Shown here: positions 55,274-62,866 of the stretch, one piece after another
Numbering within the stretch: position 1 is the stretch's first letter
Layout of the letters: every line of letters starts with the position of its first letter
NCBI RefSeq assembly: GCF_938015485.1
Contig: NZ_CALLVU010000099.1
Span: 62,001 to 126,000, forward strand
Direction: 5' to 3'
Origin: an uncultured Lachnoanaerobaculum sp.
GTDB taxonomy: Bacteria > Bacillota > Clostridia > Lachnospirales > Lachnospiraceae
DNA length: 64,000 nt
Position numbers and translations under genes: made by a program
Notes under the pieces: generated by a model
The model's input: only the letters and a program-made list of their open reading frames with translations
Databases searched by the model: none
Told to the model about the DNA's origin: nothing

Positions 55274-55798
55274 ATGAATTTGGAAAAAGAATTTTGTGAT
55301 ATATATGATGTAAATAAGAGTCCGACAGGAAGAACTGTAGACAGAGCCGCCATAGCTCTTAATGACGACGAGTACTTTCTGATAGTGTCTGCGGTTTTGG
55401 TCAGTGTAGATAAAAAGATACTTATAACGAAGCGTGATATGCAAAAACAGTGGTCTCCCGGAATGTGGGAGATACCGGGAGGCGGAGTAAAAGCAGGCGA
55501 GTCTTCATTGGAGGCGATATACAGAGAAATTTTGGAAGAGACCAATATAGACCTTTTTGGCAGAGACTATAAAATCCTTCAGACTCAAAAGAGAAGAACA
55601 GTTGAGGGCAACAAATATTTTGCGGATATATATTGCTTTGAGATTACACAAGATGATATAAAAAATATAAAGGGTCAAGAAGGAGAGGTGTCCGACTACA
55701 GACTTGCAAGTATAGAGGATATAAAGGAAACGGCAAAAGATAATAAATTTCTTCGCTATGAAGACTTAAAAGATTTTTTGTGCAAATGCATAAGTTAA
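55274..55798 (+). CDS. NUDIX hydrolase
   Basis: A 174-residue protein opening EFCDIYDVNKSPTGRTVDR, typical of the IPP-isomerase-like/YfcD branch of NUDIX proteins. The NUDIX box is GGGVKAGESSLEAIYREILEETNI (residues about 75-98, written here in part as GVKAGESSLEAIYREILEET), with Asn in place of the last Gly. It hydrolyses a nucleoside-diphosphate-linked compound; the substrate is unknown. It follows ohrR by 30 bases and ends before a terminator. Confidence 0.88.
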   Translation: MNLEKEFCDIYDVNKSPTGRTVDRAAIALNDDEYFLIVSAVLVSVDKKILITKRDMQKQWSPGMWEIPGGGVKAGESSLEAIYREILEETNIDLFGRDYKILQTQKRRTVEGNKYFADIYCFEITQDDIKNIKGQEGEVSDYRLASIEDIKETAKDNKFLRYEDLKDFLCKCIS

Positions 55799-55810
55799 AG
55801 AAATATGAAG

Positions 55811-55840
55811 AGCCATGAGGGAAACCTTGTGGCTTTTGTT
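55811..55840 (+). terminator. Terminator after the NUDIX gene
   Basis: AGCCATGAGG pairs with CCTTGTGGCT (with G-T pairs) around GAAA, followed by TTTGTTG. Confidence 0.6.
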
Positions 55841-55882
55841 GTGGGAGGGTATAAGTTTACAATTAAATTTTTTGTAAAAGTA

Positions 55883-55944
55883 TTGACTTTAAAACAGTTC
55901 AGTGATAATATTATACGCGCTTAATACGTGTTAAACACGTATTA
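55883..55944 (+). promoter_or_regulatory. Promoter with downstream palindromic operator
   Basis: TTGACT (55883-55888), 17-base spacer, TAATAT (55906-55911). About 10 bases later is a perfect palindrome, TAATACGTGTT and AACACGTATTA around one A (55922-55944), covering the expected transcription start. The AATACG/CGTATT half-sites recur at the hicB promoter. Confidence 0.7.
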
Positions 55945-55997
55945 TATTAAAAGTGGGGTAATACATGTTACATAATATGTAGAGTAAGGAGGAGTAT

Positions 55998-56201
55998 ATG
56001 TCATTTTATAAGGATGTTGAAGAAATGTATAATGCACGTGCAAAGCGTTTTAAGGAAGATGCTGACAGACATTGGGCAATGGCAAAAAGTGGTGAGGGAG
56101 ATTATCACTATGCTAAAGCAAAGGAGTTTTATAAGGAAGCAAAAAAGAATAGGATAAAGGCTGAAGAATCAAAGGGTAAGAGCTTCAGAAAGAAAAAGTA
56201 A
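55998..56201 (+). CDS. Small charged helical protein of unknown function
   Basis: A 67-residue protein, rich in Lys, Glu and Ala, predicted by eye to be helical (DVEEMYNARAKRFKEDADRH, then GDYHYAKAKEFYKEAKKNRI) with a basic tail ending in KKK. No named domain is recognised. AAGGAGGAGTATATG gives a strong start. It is preceded by a promoter with a perfect palindrome whose half-sites match the hicB operator, so it may be controlled by HicB. It converges on hicA, with 12 bases between stops. Confidence 0.7.
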   Translation: MSFYKDVEEMYNARAKRFKEDADRHWAMAKSGEGDYHYAKAKEFYKEAKKNRIKAEESKGKSFRKKK

Positions 56202-56213
56202 TAAAAAACAAGA

Positions 56214-56411
56214 CTACCTTCTAAGAGATAGCCCTGTCACTTTTTCGAGATTGCGAACTACACCAATACTTATATCTCTACCACCATGGTTTGGAACCGT
56301 AATAGTTTTAGATATTGTAGGATGCTTGTACTGATAGTGTGAACCACATACACGTACAAGATACCAACCGTTAGCAAGAAGTTTCCTCTCGATTTGTCTA
56401 AAATTAACCAT
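56214..56411 (-). CDS. hicA: HicA-family mRNA interferase toxin
   Basis: A 65-residue double-stranded-RNA-binding-fold toxin of the HicA/YcfA family, which cleaves mRNAs. The catalytic histidine lies in VRVCGSHYQYKHP, preceded by ERKLLANGWYLV and followed by TVPNHGGRDISIGVVRNLEK, typical of HicA. AAAGGAGATTAT precedes the start. Unlike usual hicAB operons, it is transcribed away from hicB from its own promoter (56491-56519). Confidence 0.92.
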   Translation of the reverse strand: MVNFRQIERKLLANGWYLVRVCGSHYQYKHPTISKTITVPNHGGRDISIGVVRNLEKVTGLSLRR

Positions 56412-56490
56412 ATAATCTCCTTTATGAAAACAAATTAGCAGTTACATTACTTACTCACTGTTTACCAAGGTATATAGTTAATTTAATGAT

Positions 56491-56519
56491 ATTTTAATAG
56501 AAAAATCAGAAAAAGTCAA
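56491..56519 (-). promoter_or_regulatory. hicA promoter
   Basis: Minus-strand TTGACT (56514-56519), 17-base spacer, TAAAAT (56491-56496). No AATACG/CGTATT palindrome overlaps it. Confidence 0.7.
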
Positions 56520-56531
56520 GCATAAAAAAGG

Positions 56532-56563
56532 TTGACACGTATTATAAAACGTATTATAATACG
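56532..56563 (+). promoter_or_regulatory. hicB promoter overlapped by a palindromic operator
   Basis: Perfect consensus: TTGACA (56532-56537), 17-base spacer, TATAAT (56555-56560). The -10 lies inside the 14-bp palindrome CGTATTATAATACG (56550-56563), and a further CGTATTAT copy follows the -35. A bound repressor would block the promoter, as expected for HicB autoregulation. Confidence 0.85.
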
Positions 56564-56594
56564 CATAAAAACACAGAAAGGAATTGAGTCATAT

Positions 56595-56999
56595 ATGAAA
56601 GAGTCTTATGTATATCCGGCAGTAGTAGGAAGAGAGGGGAAAGATTTTGTGATTTCTTTTCCGGACTTTCCGGATCAGGTTACATATGCAGATACATATG
56701 AAGAAATTATAAAATCCGGACAGGAGATATTGGCACTTTGCATAAGTGATAATGAAGCTACAGGAACTGAATGTCCGATGCCAAGCGCACCTGAAAGTAT
56801 AAATATAAAAGATGGAGAGAGATTGGTATATATACATGTATGGATGCCATATTTTAGGAATATTGAAAAGGTGGTCTATGTAAAGAAAACATTAACAATA
56901 CCAAAATGGTTAGATGAGATGGCAAAACAGCAAAATATTAACTTCTCTGCCACCTTGGTGAAAGGTCTAAAAAACAGACTTGGAATCAGAGACAGATAA
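56595..56999 (+). CDS. hicB: HicB-family antitoxin
   Basis: A 134-residue antitoxin. Residues about 5-60 form the HicB partial RNase H-like domain (YPAVVGREGKDFVISFPDFP and TYADTYEEIIKSGQEILALC); the C-terminus (VKKTLTIPKWLDEMAKQQNI, then FSATLVKGLKNRLG) is a ribbon-helix-helix DNA-binding domain that would bind the promoter palindrome. ATG at 56595 fits the family length; an upstream in-frame extension overlaps the promoter. It is head-to-head with hicA and followed by the micropeptide genes. Confidence 0.9.
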   Translation: MKESYVYPAVVGREGKDFVISFPDFPDQVTYADTYEEIIKSGQEILALCISDNEATGTECPMPSAPESINIKDGERLVYIHVWMPYFRNIEKVVYVKKTLTIPKWLDEMAKQQNINFSATLVKGLKNRLGIRDR

Positions 57000-57064
57000 C
57001 AGATATAAGTTTATGATATATTGTATCAGTTTATGTAAATATTGAGTTATAAAAAGGAGGAAAT

Positions 57065-57145
57065 ATGGATAAAAATATTTTGGCTTTAGTGAAAAAAGTA
57101 GCTGAAGTAGTTGTTGCAGTGATAGATATTTGTAGTGAAGAATAG
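57065..57145 (+). CDS. Micropeptide 1, 26 residues, amphipathic
   Basis: A 26-codon gene behind a perfect AAAAAGGAGGAAAT ribosome site, opening MDKNILALVKKVAEVV and ending in ICSEE. Hydrophobic residues repeat every three or four positions, as in an amphipathic helix; net charge is slightly negative. It shares a pattern with micropeptide 2 (MD, K, two KV steps, A-V-x-acid-I near the end), so the two look like a duplicated pair. No leader peptide motif is visible. It lies 65 bases after hicB with no obvious separate promoter. Confidence 0.6.
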   Translation: MDKNILALVKKVAEVVVAVIDICSEE

Positions 57146-57153
57146 GAGGAACA

Positions 57154-57237
57154 ATGGATAATAAGGATTTTTGGAAGGCTTTAGAAAAAGTAGGGAGAAT
57201 TGTAGCAGCAGTATCTGAAATATTAGGTGAAAAATAG
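57154..57237 (+). CDS. Micropeptide 2, 27 residues, amphipathic
   Basis: A 27-codon gene starting 8 bases after micropeptide 1, with AGGAGGAACA ahead of ATG. It opens MDNKDFWKALEKVGRIVAAV and ends SEILGEK. Charged and hydrophobic residues alternate with helical spacing; net charge about zero. Alignment with micropeptide 1 needs one gap-free shift of one residue, supporting common origin. Short helical peptides in tandem with individual ribosome sites resemble leaderless bacteriocins or phenol-soluble-modulin-like peptides, but function is not proved. Confidence 0.6.
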   Translation: MDNKDFWKALEKVGRIVAAVSEILGEK

Positions 57238-57317
57238 ATTGGTAAGATTATATTAGTATACATTTGAGGTTTTATTGAGACTGTTTATATATTGTTTTGC
57301 ACTGAAAGGTGGTTCAT

Positions 57318-57392
57318 ATGGGAATAATAGAAATATTGGATCCGACAAGATGTTTTGACTGGTCAGGAAATGTAAGAATATGTAGAAGTTAA
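57318..57392 (+). CDS. Micropeptide 3, 24 residues, two cysteines
   Basis: ATG at 57318 follows AAAGGTGGTTCAT and encodes 24 residues, MGIIEILDPTRCFDWSGNVR followed by a short basic ICRS end. The two cysteines are ten residues apart and could form a disulfide loop or carry a modification. It does not resemble micropeptides 1, 2 or 4. No family recognised. Being so short, it could be chance, but the ribosome site and position within the series support it. Confidence 0.5.
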   Translation: MGIIEILDPTRCFDWSGNVRICRS

Positions 57393-57461
57393 TGGAAATA
57401 TATCAGGTAGACAGTAAAAAATAATAACAGTAAATAGGTATAACCTATATAGGAGGATAAG

Positions 57462-57557
57462 ATGTACGTAGTATCAGCTCTAAAAACAGTAGGAAAAGTA
57501 TATAAAGTATATAAGACAGTAAAAACAGTATATAAAATAGTGAGAATTTTCGTTTAG
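57462..57557 (+). CDS. Micropeptide 4, 31 residues, strongly cationic
   Basis: A 31-codon gene with AGGAGGATAAG ahead of ATG. After MYVVSALKTVG comes a run in which Lys or Arg recurs every third or fourth residue between Val, Tyr, Thr and Ile (KVYKVYKTVKTVYKIVRI), giving seven positive and no negative charges. This is the composition of a membrane-active antimicrobial or toxin-like peptide. There is no signal or double-glycine leader. A hairpin at 57561-57607 follows and probably ends the transcript. Confidence 0.6.
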   Translation: MYVVSALKTVGKVYKVYKTVKTVYKIVRIFV

Positions 57558-57560
57558 CTA

Positions 57561-57607
57561 TAATTATCGTATCCCTCGGTGTCAGTTGTTGCCGGGGGAG
57601 TAATTAT
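57561..57607 (+). terminator. Hairpin at the end of the micropeptide cluster
   Basis: TAATTA and TCCCTCGG pair with CCGGGGGA and TAATTA around a 12-base loop. There is no clear T-run, so termination is likely but not typical. The following gap to 57795 holds only AT-rich sequence with no gene. Confidence 0.5.
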
Positions 57608-57794
57608 ATAAAGGGTGGTGCGCTATTATATCACAAAATATATATGTATGTACTATCTAAATTTATAATATAAAAGGATTACTTTTTTCATGAAAATAAG
57701 GTAAAATGTGATTAACAGCTAAGTTTTTGAAAATAAAGTATATGGTATACTTTGAAGCTTAGGCATAACTGATTTTCATAAGAAAGGAGACCAT

Positions 57795-58613
57795 ATGAAA
57801 AAAAGTTTATTTCTTGGAGCAGTGTTGGCTGTAGGTACATTGGCAATGACAATACCTACATTTGCGGCAAACGGCAGTTGGAAAGAGGACAATACGGGTT
57901 ATAAGTATCAGTTTTCCGACGGTACTTTTGCATATTCGTCATGGTTAAGTCTTGATGATAAGTGGTATCACATTGACAGTTCGGGATATATGCAAAAAGG
58001 CTGGCTAAAAGACGGTGATGATTGGTACTATCTGGATACTGATAACGGTCAGATGCAGGAAGGTTGGTCAAAGATCAATAATAAATGGTACTATTTTGAC
58101 CCTATGTTGGGTGGCAGAATGGCTGTAAACAGATATGTTGATGTAATGAACAACGAGAATAAAGACTATTATGTGGACTCAAGCGGTGTATATAATTCTG
58201 AAGGAAATTCAGGTGCCAAAGTGGATGCCAAAAAGATATCTACAGAGGCTTTTGAGAAAAAGGCTGTTGAGCTTATAAACAATGAGAGAGCAAAGTATGG
58301 TATTCAGTCCTTATCTGATGACAGTATGTTTGCAGACAGTGTGCATGTAAGAGCTAAGGAGCTTTCGCAGAAGTATTCACATACAAGACCTGACGGAGAC
58401 AGCTATCTGTATGCACTGCCGTCGGGACTTGCATATTATGGTGAAGTTATAGCGGTGGGTCAGACTACACCTGAAGAGGTTGTAAAATACTGGATGGATG
58501 CAGAGGTGAACAGAGCCCAAATACTTGGCAAAGATTATTCTTCATTCGGTGTCGGATGCTACATAAAAGACGGTATCATATACTGGGTAGCGGACTTCGG
58601 TATCAGAATGTAA
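57795..58613 (+). CDS. Secreted CAP-domain protein with wall-binding repeats
   Basis: A 272-residue secreted protein. A signal peptide (about 1-25, ending TFAA) is followed by three or four choline-binding-like repeats (GYKYQFSDGTFAYSSWL, DKWYHIDSSGYMQKGW, DDWYYLDTDNGQMQEGW, NKWYYFD), and residues about 150-270 form a CAP/SCP domain (FEKKAVELINNERAKYG, then SQKYSHTRPDG and FGVGCYIKDG). Probably attached non-covalently to the cell wall. Function of bacterial CAP proteins is mostly unknown. It starts after GAAAGGAGACCAT and ends before a terminator. Confidence 0.9.
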   Translation: MKKSLFLGAVLAVGTLAMTIPTFAANGSWKEDNTGYKYQFSDGTFAYSSWLSLDDKWYHIDSSGYMQKGWLKDGDDWYYLDTDNGQMQEGWSKINNKWYYFDPMLGGRMAVNRYVDVMNNENKDYYVDSSGVYNSEGNSGAKVDAKKISTEAFEKKAVELINNERAKYGIQSLSDDSMFADSVHVRAKELSQKYSHTRPDGDSYLYALPSGLAYYGEVIAVGQTTPEEVVKYWMDAEVNRAQILGKDYSSFGVGCYIKDGIIYWVADFGIRM

Positions 58614-58627
58614 ACAGTGGTATCATT

Positions 58628-58660
58628 ACCTATACCCTATGTTAGGGTGTAGGTTTTTAC
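58628..58660 (+). terminator. Terminator after the CAP-domain gene
   Basis: ACCTATACCCTA pairs with TAGGGTGTAGGT around TGT, followed by TTTTT. Confidence 0.85.
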
Positions 58661-58795
58661 TTTTTATATACTTTACTTTTTTTATCAAAATTTTAAAAAT
58701 AAATTACTATAAACCTATAGACAAAAAGGGTTTATAGTGCTATTATGTATTGCGTAAAACAAAAACGGATACAGACAGTATCTTGGAGAATGATT

Positions 58796-59455
58796 ATGGA
58801 TTTTGGATTTATAAAGCAGGTATTTCCTTTGTATGTACATGCAGCCATACTGACACTTAAGATCGGTATACTTGGAATAATACTTGCAATAGCGGTGGGG
58901 CTTTTATGCACACTTATTTTACATAAGAAAATACCGGTGCTTAGGCAATTGGTAAGCATATATATAGAACTTAGCAGAAATACCCCCCTACTTATACAGC
59001 TGTTTTTTATATACTACGGTTTACCGAAGCTGGGTATAAGGATAGATGCATTTATCTGCGGAGTAATCGGACTGGCTTTCCTGGGAGGAAGCTATATGTG
59101 CGAAGCTTTCAGAAGCGGAATAGAAACTATAGATAAGATACAGGAGGAGAGTGCACTTAGTCTCGGACTCAGTCACAATCAGGCGCTTTTCTATATACTT
59201 CTTCCACAGGCAATTTCAATAAGTACACCTGCATTTGTAGCAAACATCATATTCTTACTGAAAGAGACATCAGTATTTTCGGCTATAAGCTTGATGGACT
59301 TGATGTTCACGGCAAAGGATTTGATTGGAATTTATTACAAGACGGTAGAGAGCCTGGCACTTTTGGTATTTTTCTATCTGATTATATTACTGCCGGTTTC
59401 CATACTTGGATCCTATGTAGAAAGGAAGGTGCGTTATGCCGGATTTGGGTCTTAA
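58796..59455 (+). CDS. Polar amino acid ABC transporter permease 1
   Basis: A 219-residue inner-membrane subunit of a His/Glu/Arg-type amino acid importer. It has about five membrane segments and the coupling motif SALSLGLSHNQALFYILLPQA (residues about 119-139; core EESALSLGLSHNQ), with ELSRNTPLLIQLFFIYYGLP typical of the family. ATG at 58796 has TTGGAG eight bases upstream. It overlaps the second permease gene by 20 bases; four genes form the importer. Confidence 0.9.
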   Translation: MDFGFIKQVFPLYVHAAILTLKIGILGIILAIAVGLLCTLILHKKIPVLRQLVSIYIELSRNTPLLIQLFFIYYGLPKLGIRIDAFICGVIGLAFLGGSYMCEAFRSGIETIDKIQEESALSLGLSHNQALFYILLPQAISISTPAFVANIIFLLKETSVFSAISLMDLMFTAKDLIGIYYKTVESLALLVFFYLIILLPVSILGSYVERKVRYAGFGS

Positions 59456-60107
59456 TGTCATATTCAAAGGCAAAAACGCCGTAAGACTTTTAGGAGGAAT
59501 GGGAGTAGCCTTAAGGATAAGCTTGATAGCGGTGATTATCAGCATACCTCTCGGTATACTGGTAGGAATACTTATGACATTTAAAAATCCTATACTTAAG
59601 GCGGTGCTTAGAGTATATCTTGAATTTATAAGAATAATGCCGCAGCTTGTACTTTTGTTTATAGTATTTTTCGGAAGTACAAGAGTAATCGGAGTGGACA
59701 TATCAGGAGACCTTGCAGCTGTTATAGTATTCAGTCTTTGGGGAATTGCGGAGATGGGAGACCTCGTCAGAGGAGCAATTATCAGTATTCCGAAGCACCA
59801 GTACGAAAGCGGTGAGGCATTGGGACTTAGTAAGAGACAGATATTTGTATACATTATAATACCTCAGACAATAAAGAGACTTGTTCCGCTTTCAATAAAC
59901 TTGATTACCAGAATGATAAAGACCACATCACTTGTACTTATGATTGGTGTGGTAGAGGTTATAAAGGTGGCACAGCAGATAATAGAGGCGAACAGAACGG
60001 CAAGTCCGAATGCGGCTTTCGGAGTATATCTGGCGGTATTTTTGATGTACTTCATAGCATGTACGCCTATAAGTATGCTTGCAAGATATTTGGAAAAGCG
60101 AAGATAA
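59436..60107 (+). CDS. Polar amino acid ABC transporter permease 2
   Basis: A 223-residue permease related to the preceding one, with YLEFIRIMPQLVLLFIVFFG and the coupling segment SGEALGLSKRQIFVYIIIPQ. Two different permeases of this type usually pair as a heterodimer. It overlaps both its upstream partner and the frame leading to the ATPase gene. Confidence 0.9.
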   Translation: MPDLGLNVIFKGKNAVRLLGGMGVALRISLIAVIISIPLGILVGILMTFKNPILKAVLRVYLEFIRIMPQLVLLFIVFFGSTRVIGVDISGDLAAVIVFSLWGIAEMGDLVRGAIISIPKHQYESGEALGLSKRQIFVYIIIPQTIKRLVPLSINLITRMIKTTSLVLMIGVVEVIKVAQQIIEANRTASPNAAFGVYLAVFLMYFIACTPISMLARYLEKRR

Positions 60108-60126
60108 AGTGACGGAAGGAGAGATT

Positions 60127-60900
60127 ATGCCGGCATTATTGGAAATAAAAAATGTTGTAAAAAACTATGACGGTAATACACCTGTACTTGAAGGTGTGAG
60201 CCTTGAACTGAATAGGGGCGAAGTAATAGTTTTGATTGGACCGAGCGGTTGCGGCAAGTCCACATTGCTTAGATGTATCAACGGTCTTGAGGCTATACAG
60301 GGCGGAGAGATTTGTCTTGAAGGCAAGGCTATAGACTACAATAAAAAGGATTTGACAGGACTTAGACAAAAGATAGGTATGGTTTTCCAAAGCTATGAGC
60401 TTTTTCCACATATGACAATACTTGACAATATCATTTTGGCGCCTACAAAGGTTGCCGGAGTGAATAAGGAGAGTGCAAAGAAAGAAGCGATGGAGCTTTT
60501 AAATAAGGTAGGACTTGCACATAAGGCAAAGGCTTATCCGAGAGAACTTTCAGGCGGTCAAAAGCAAAGAGTGGCAATAGTAAGAGCGCTTGCAATGCAC
60601 CCTGAGATTTTGTTGTTTGACGAAGTTACGGCTGCCCTTGACCCTGAGATGGTCAGAGAAGTACTTGATGTAATGCTTGACCTTGCAAAGCAGGGTTCCA
60701 CTATGATTATCGTTACTCACGAGATGCAATTTGCCGAGGCGGTTGCGGACAGAGTATATTTCCTCGATAAAGGAAATATAGTGGAGACCGGAAGGCCGAA
60801 GAGCTTTTTTAGTGCTCCTAAGACTGAGAGAGCGAGACAGTTTTTGAATATATTTGAATTTGAGTCTATAAAGGACGAAAAGGAAGAGTACAACATATAA
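60127..60900 (+). CDS. Polar amino acid ABC transporter ATP-binding protein
   Basis: A 257-residue ATPase (GlnQ/HisP type) with Walker A GPSGCGKSTLLRCINGLE, Q-loop MVFQSYELFPHMT, signature LSGGQKQRVAIVRALAM and Walker B ILLFDEVTAALDPEM. Substitution of the usual LFDEPTSALD by DEVTAALD is common in this subgroup. ATG at 60127 follows GGAAGGAGAGATT; the upstream frame lies inside permease 2. Confidence 0.94.
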   Translation: MPALLEIKNVVKNYDGNTPVLEGVSLELNRGEVIVLIGPSGCGKSTLLRCINGLEAIQGGEICLEGKAIDYNKKDLTGLRQKIGMVFQSYELFPHMTILDNIILAPTKVAGVNKESAKKEAMELLNKVGLAHKAKAYPRELSGGQKQRVAIVRALAMHPEILLFDEVTAALDPEMVREVLDVMLDLAKQGSTMIIVTHEMQFAEAVADRVYFLDKGNIVETGRPKSFFSAPKTERARQFLNIFEFESIKDEKEEYNI

Positions 60901-60960
60901 TAAAAATTCGGGTATTACCCATAATAATATACATAAGAAAGATTTATCGGAGGATTAAAT

Positions 60961-61830
60961 ATGAAGAAAATTAAGTTGATAGGTTTATTAGGTGTTTTGG
61001 CTGCAGGTGCATTGGCACTCAGCGCATGCGGTTCATCTGCAAAGACAGCAGATGCAAGCGGAAAGGGTGGTAAAAACAATTTCAGAACACTTGATGAGAT
61101 AAAGAAGTCGGGTACTATAAACATAGGTGTGTTCTCAGACAAGAATCCGTTCGGATATGTAGATGAGAACGGTGAGTATCAGGGATATGATATTTACTTC
61201 GGAAACAGACTCGCTAAGGACCTCGGTGTCAAGATAAACTATGTCAGTACAGAGGCTGCAAACAGAGTTGAATACCTTGAGACAGGAAAAGTTGACCTTA
61301 TACTTGCAAACTTTACCGTTACACCTGAGAGAGCGGAGGCTGTAGATTTTGCACTTCCATATATGAATGTAGGTCTTGGAGTTATCTCACCTGAGAACAA
61401 TAAGATAGACAGCCTTGACAACTGGAATCCTAATGACGAGATGATTATTATATCAGGAACAACGGCGGAGCCTTACATGATCAAGAATTACCCTAATATC
61501 AAGCTTCAAAAGTATGATACATATGCAAATGCCAAGAATGCACTTTTAAACGGAAGCGGTAAGGCATGGGTAAACGACAATACCGAGGTACTTGCATTTG
61601 CAAAGAGCAATCCGGGATATGTTGTAGGTATTGATGACCTCGGAGTAAAGGACACCATTGCACCTGCAGTAACAAAGGGCAATACAACATTGCTTGACTG
61701 GGTAAACACTGAGATTGAGAATCTCGGAAAAGAGAACTTCTTCCATGAAGACTACGAAGCAACACTTACAGATACATATGGTGCACAGTATGCGGATACT
61801 CTTGTAATAGAGGGCGGAAAGACAAACTAA
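60961..61830 (+). CDS. Polar amino acid-binding lipoprotein of the ABC transporter
   Basis: A 289-residue extracellular lipoprotein with lipobox LSAC near residue 20 and the SBP_bac_3 fold: IGVFSDKNPFGYVDENGEYQ, GYDIYFGNRLAKDLGVKINY, RVEYLETGKVDLILANFTVT, PERAEAVDFALPYM. It captures the amino acid for the permeases encoded just upstream. The ligand cannot be named; glutamate, glutamine, cystine or arginine are all possible. ATCGGAGGATTAAAT precedes the start. Confidence 0.92.
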   Translation: MKKIKLIGLLGVLAAGALALSACGSSAKTADASGKGGKNNFRTLDEIKKSGTINIGVFSDKNPFGYVDENGEYQGYDIYFGNRLAKDLGVKINYVSTEAANRVEYLETGKVDLILANFTVTPERAEAVDFALPYMNVGLGVISPENNKIDSLDNWNPNDEMIIISGTTAEPYMIKNYPNIKLQKYDTYANAKNALLNGSGKAWVNDNTEVLAFAKSNPGYVVGIDDLGVKDTIAPAVTKGNTTLLDWVNTEIENLGKENFFHEDYEATLTDTYGAQYADTLVIEGGKTN

Positions 61831-61851
61831 ATAAAATTTCGGCGGTGGCAT

Positions 61852-62340
61852 ATGACAGTTAATGAAGTAATGGAGAAGATGATTGTAGCAAGTAATGGCA
61901 GTTTTCATGATATAAACCACTTTTTGAAGGTCTGGGCTTACGCAAGGAATATAGGAATGGGTGAGAAGCTGGATGATGAGACTCAAAGGACATTGGAGAT
62001 GGCCGCTATAGTCCATGATATCTCATGTCCGTCACTTAGAGCAAAGTATGGAAATGCAGACGGCAAAAGGCAGGAAGAAGTGTCATCTCCTATGATAAAG
62101 GAGTTTTTTGCAGACACGGATGTAGAAAAAAGTGTAGCGGACAGAATAGATTATATGATAGCGCATCACCATACCTATACCGATGTGGACGGTATTGATT
62201 TGCAGATACTGCTTGAAGCGGATTTTTTGGTGAATGCACAGGAGATGGGTATAAAAAAGGACGCAATAGAAGAGATGATGAAGAATGTATTTAAGACTGA
62301 TACAGGTATCAGATATTTAAAAGAATTATTCTTAATATAA
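61852..62340 (+). CDS. HD-domain phosphohydrolase
   Basis: A 162-residue metal-dependent hydrolase. The HD signature is formed by H in FHDINHFLKVWAYA, the doublet in AAIVHDISCP, and HHHTY later (MIAHHHTYTDVDG), with EADFLVNAQE carrying a final Asp. Substrate, possibly a nucleotide, is unknown. It follows the binding-protein gene by 21 bases and may share its transcript; a strong terminator follows. Confidence 0.88.
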   Translation: MTVNEVMEKMIVASNGSFHDINHFLKVWAYARNIGMGEKLDDETQRTLEMAAIVHDISCPSLRAKYGNADGKRQEEVSSPMIKEFFADTDVEKSVADRIDYMIAHHHTYTDVDGIDLQILLEADFLVNAQEMGIKKDAIEEMMKNVFKTDTGIRYLKELFLI

Positions 62341-62366
62341 AAAGAACCCCGAGGGGTTCTTTTTTA
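62341..62366. terminator. Terminator between convergent genes
   Basis: AAAGAACCCC pairs with GGGGTTCTTT around GA, followed by TTTTT; on the opposite strand it ends the cupin gene. Confidence 0.85.
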
Positions 62367-62369
62367 TGC

Positions 62370-62729
62370 TTAGTTTTGTGCCGGAGGGAGCAGCACTACA
62401 AGCATCTGTGCAGTCTCCGTTCCGATATTGGTCACGCACTTTTTGCTTCCCGGTGCGATATGTACACTGTCGCCTTCTTCAAGTATGGTTTCGCTGCCGT
62501 CATCACCTTTAAAGAGCATCTTGCCCTTGATAATGTAGTAGATGGACTCGAGAGGATTTGCACCGTACTCTGTACCGCCGCCTGCAGGAAGGAAATGTGA
62601 AAGTCCGCATACAAGCTTTCCGCCGTCTATATCGGCAGGGTCATGAAGTCTTGTAAGCTTGCACTCCTTATGTCCCGGAGCCTCATATGCATAGTAACCA
62701 TCCTTTTTTGTAATCTTAAAACCGGTCAT
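62370..62729 (-). CDS. Cupin-domain protein
   Basis: A 119-residue single-domain beta-barrel protein. LPAGGGTEYGANPLESIYYIIKGKML and EEGDSVHIAPGSKKCVTNIG correspond to the two cupin motifs, but the usual metal-binding histidines of motif 1 are partly missing. Substrate unknown; it might bind a sugar or a small acid. GGAGATAAAA precedes the start. It is transcribed toward the HD gene terminator. Confidence 0.82.
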   Translation of the reverse strand: MTGFKITKKDGYYAYEAPGHKECKLTRLHDPADIDGGKLVCGLSHFLPAGGGTEYGANPLESIYYIIKGKMLFKGDDGSETILEEGDSVHIAPGSKKCVTNIGTETAQMLVVLLPPAQN

Positions 62730-62866
62730 TTTTTATCTCCTAATAAATTTATTTTAGTCTGAAACGAACTGAGACTAATTTGTTGTCTTTAATATAACAC
62801 TGTGAAAAAATATTAGGAAATACATTTTATTACTTATTGTTATGCATTTTTTATATAACAATCCGA

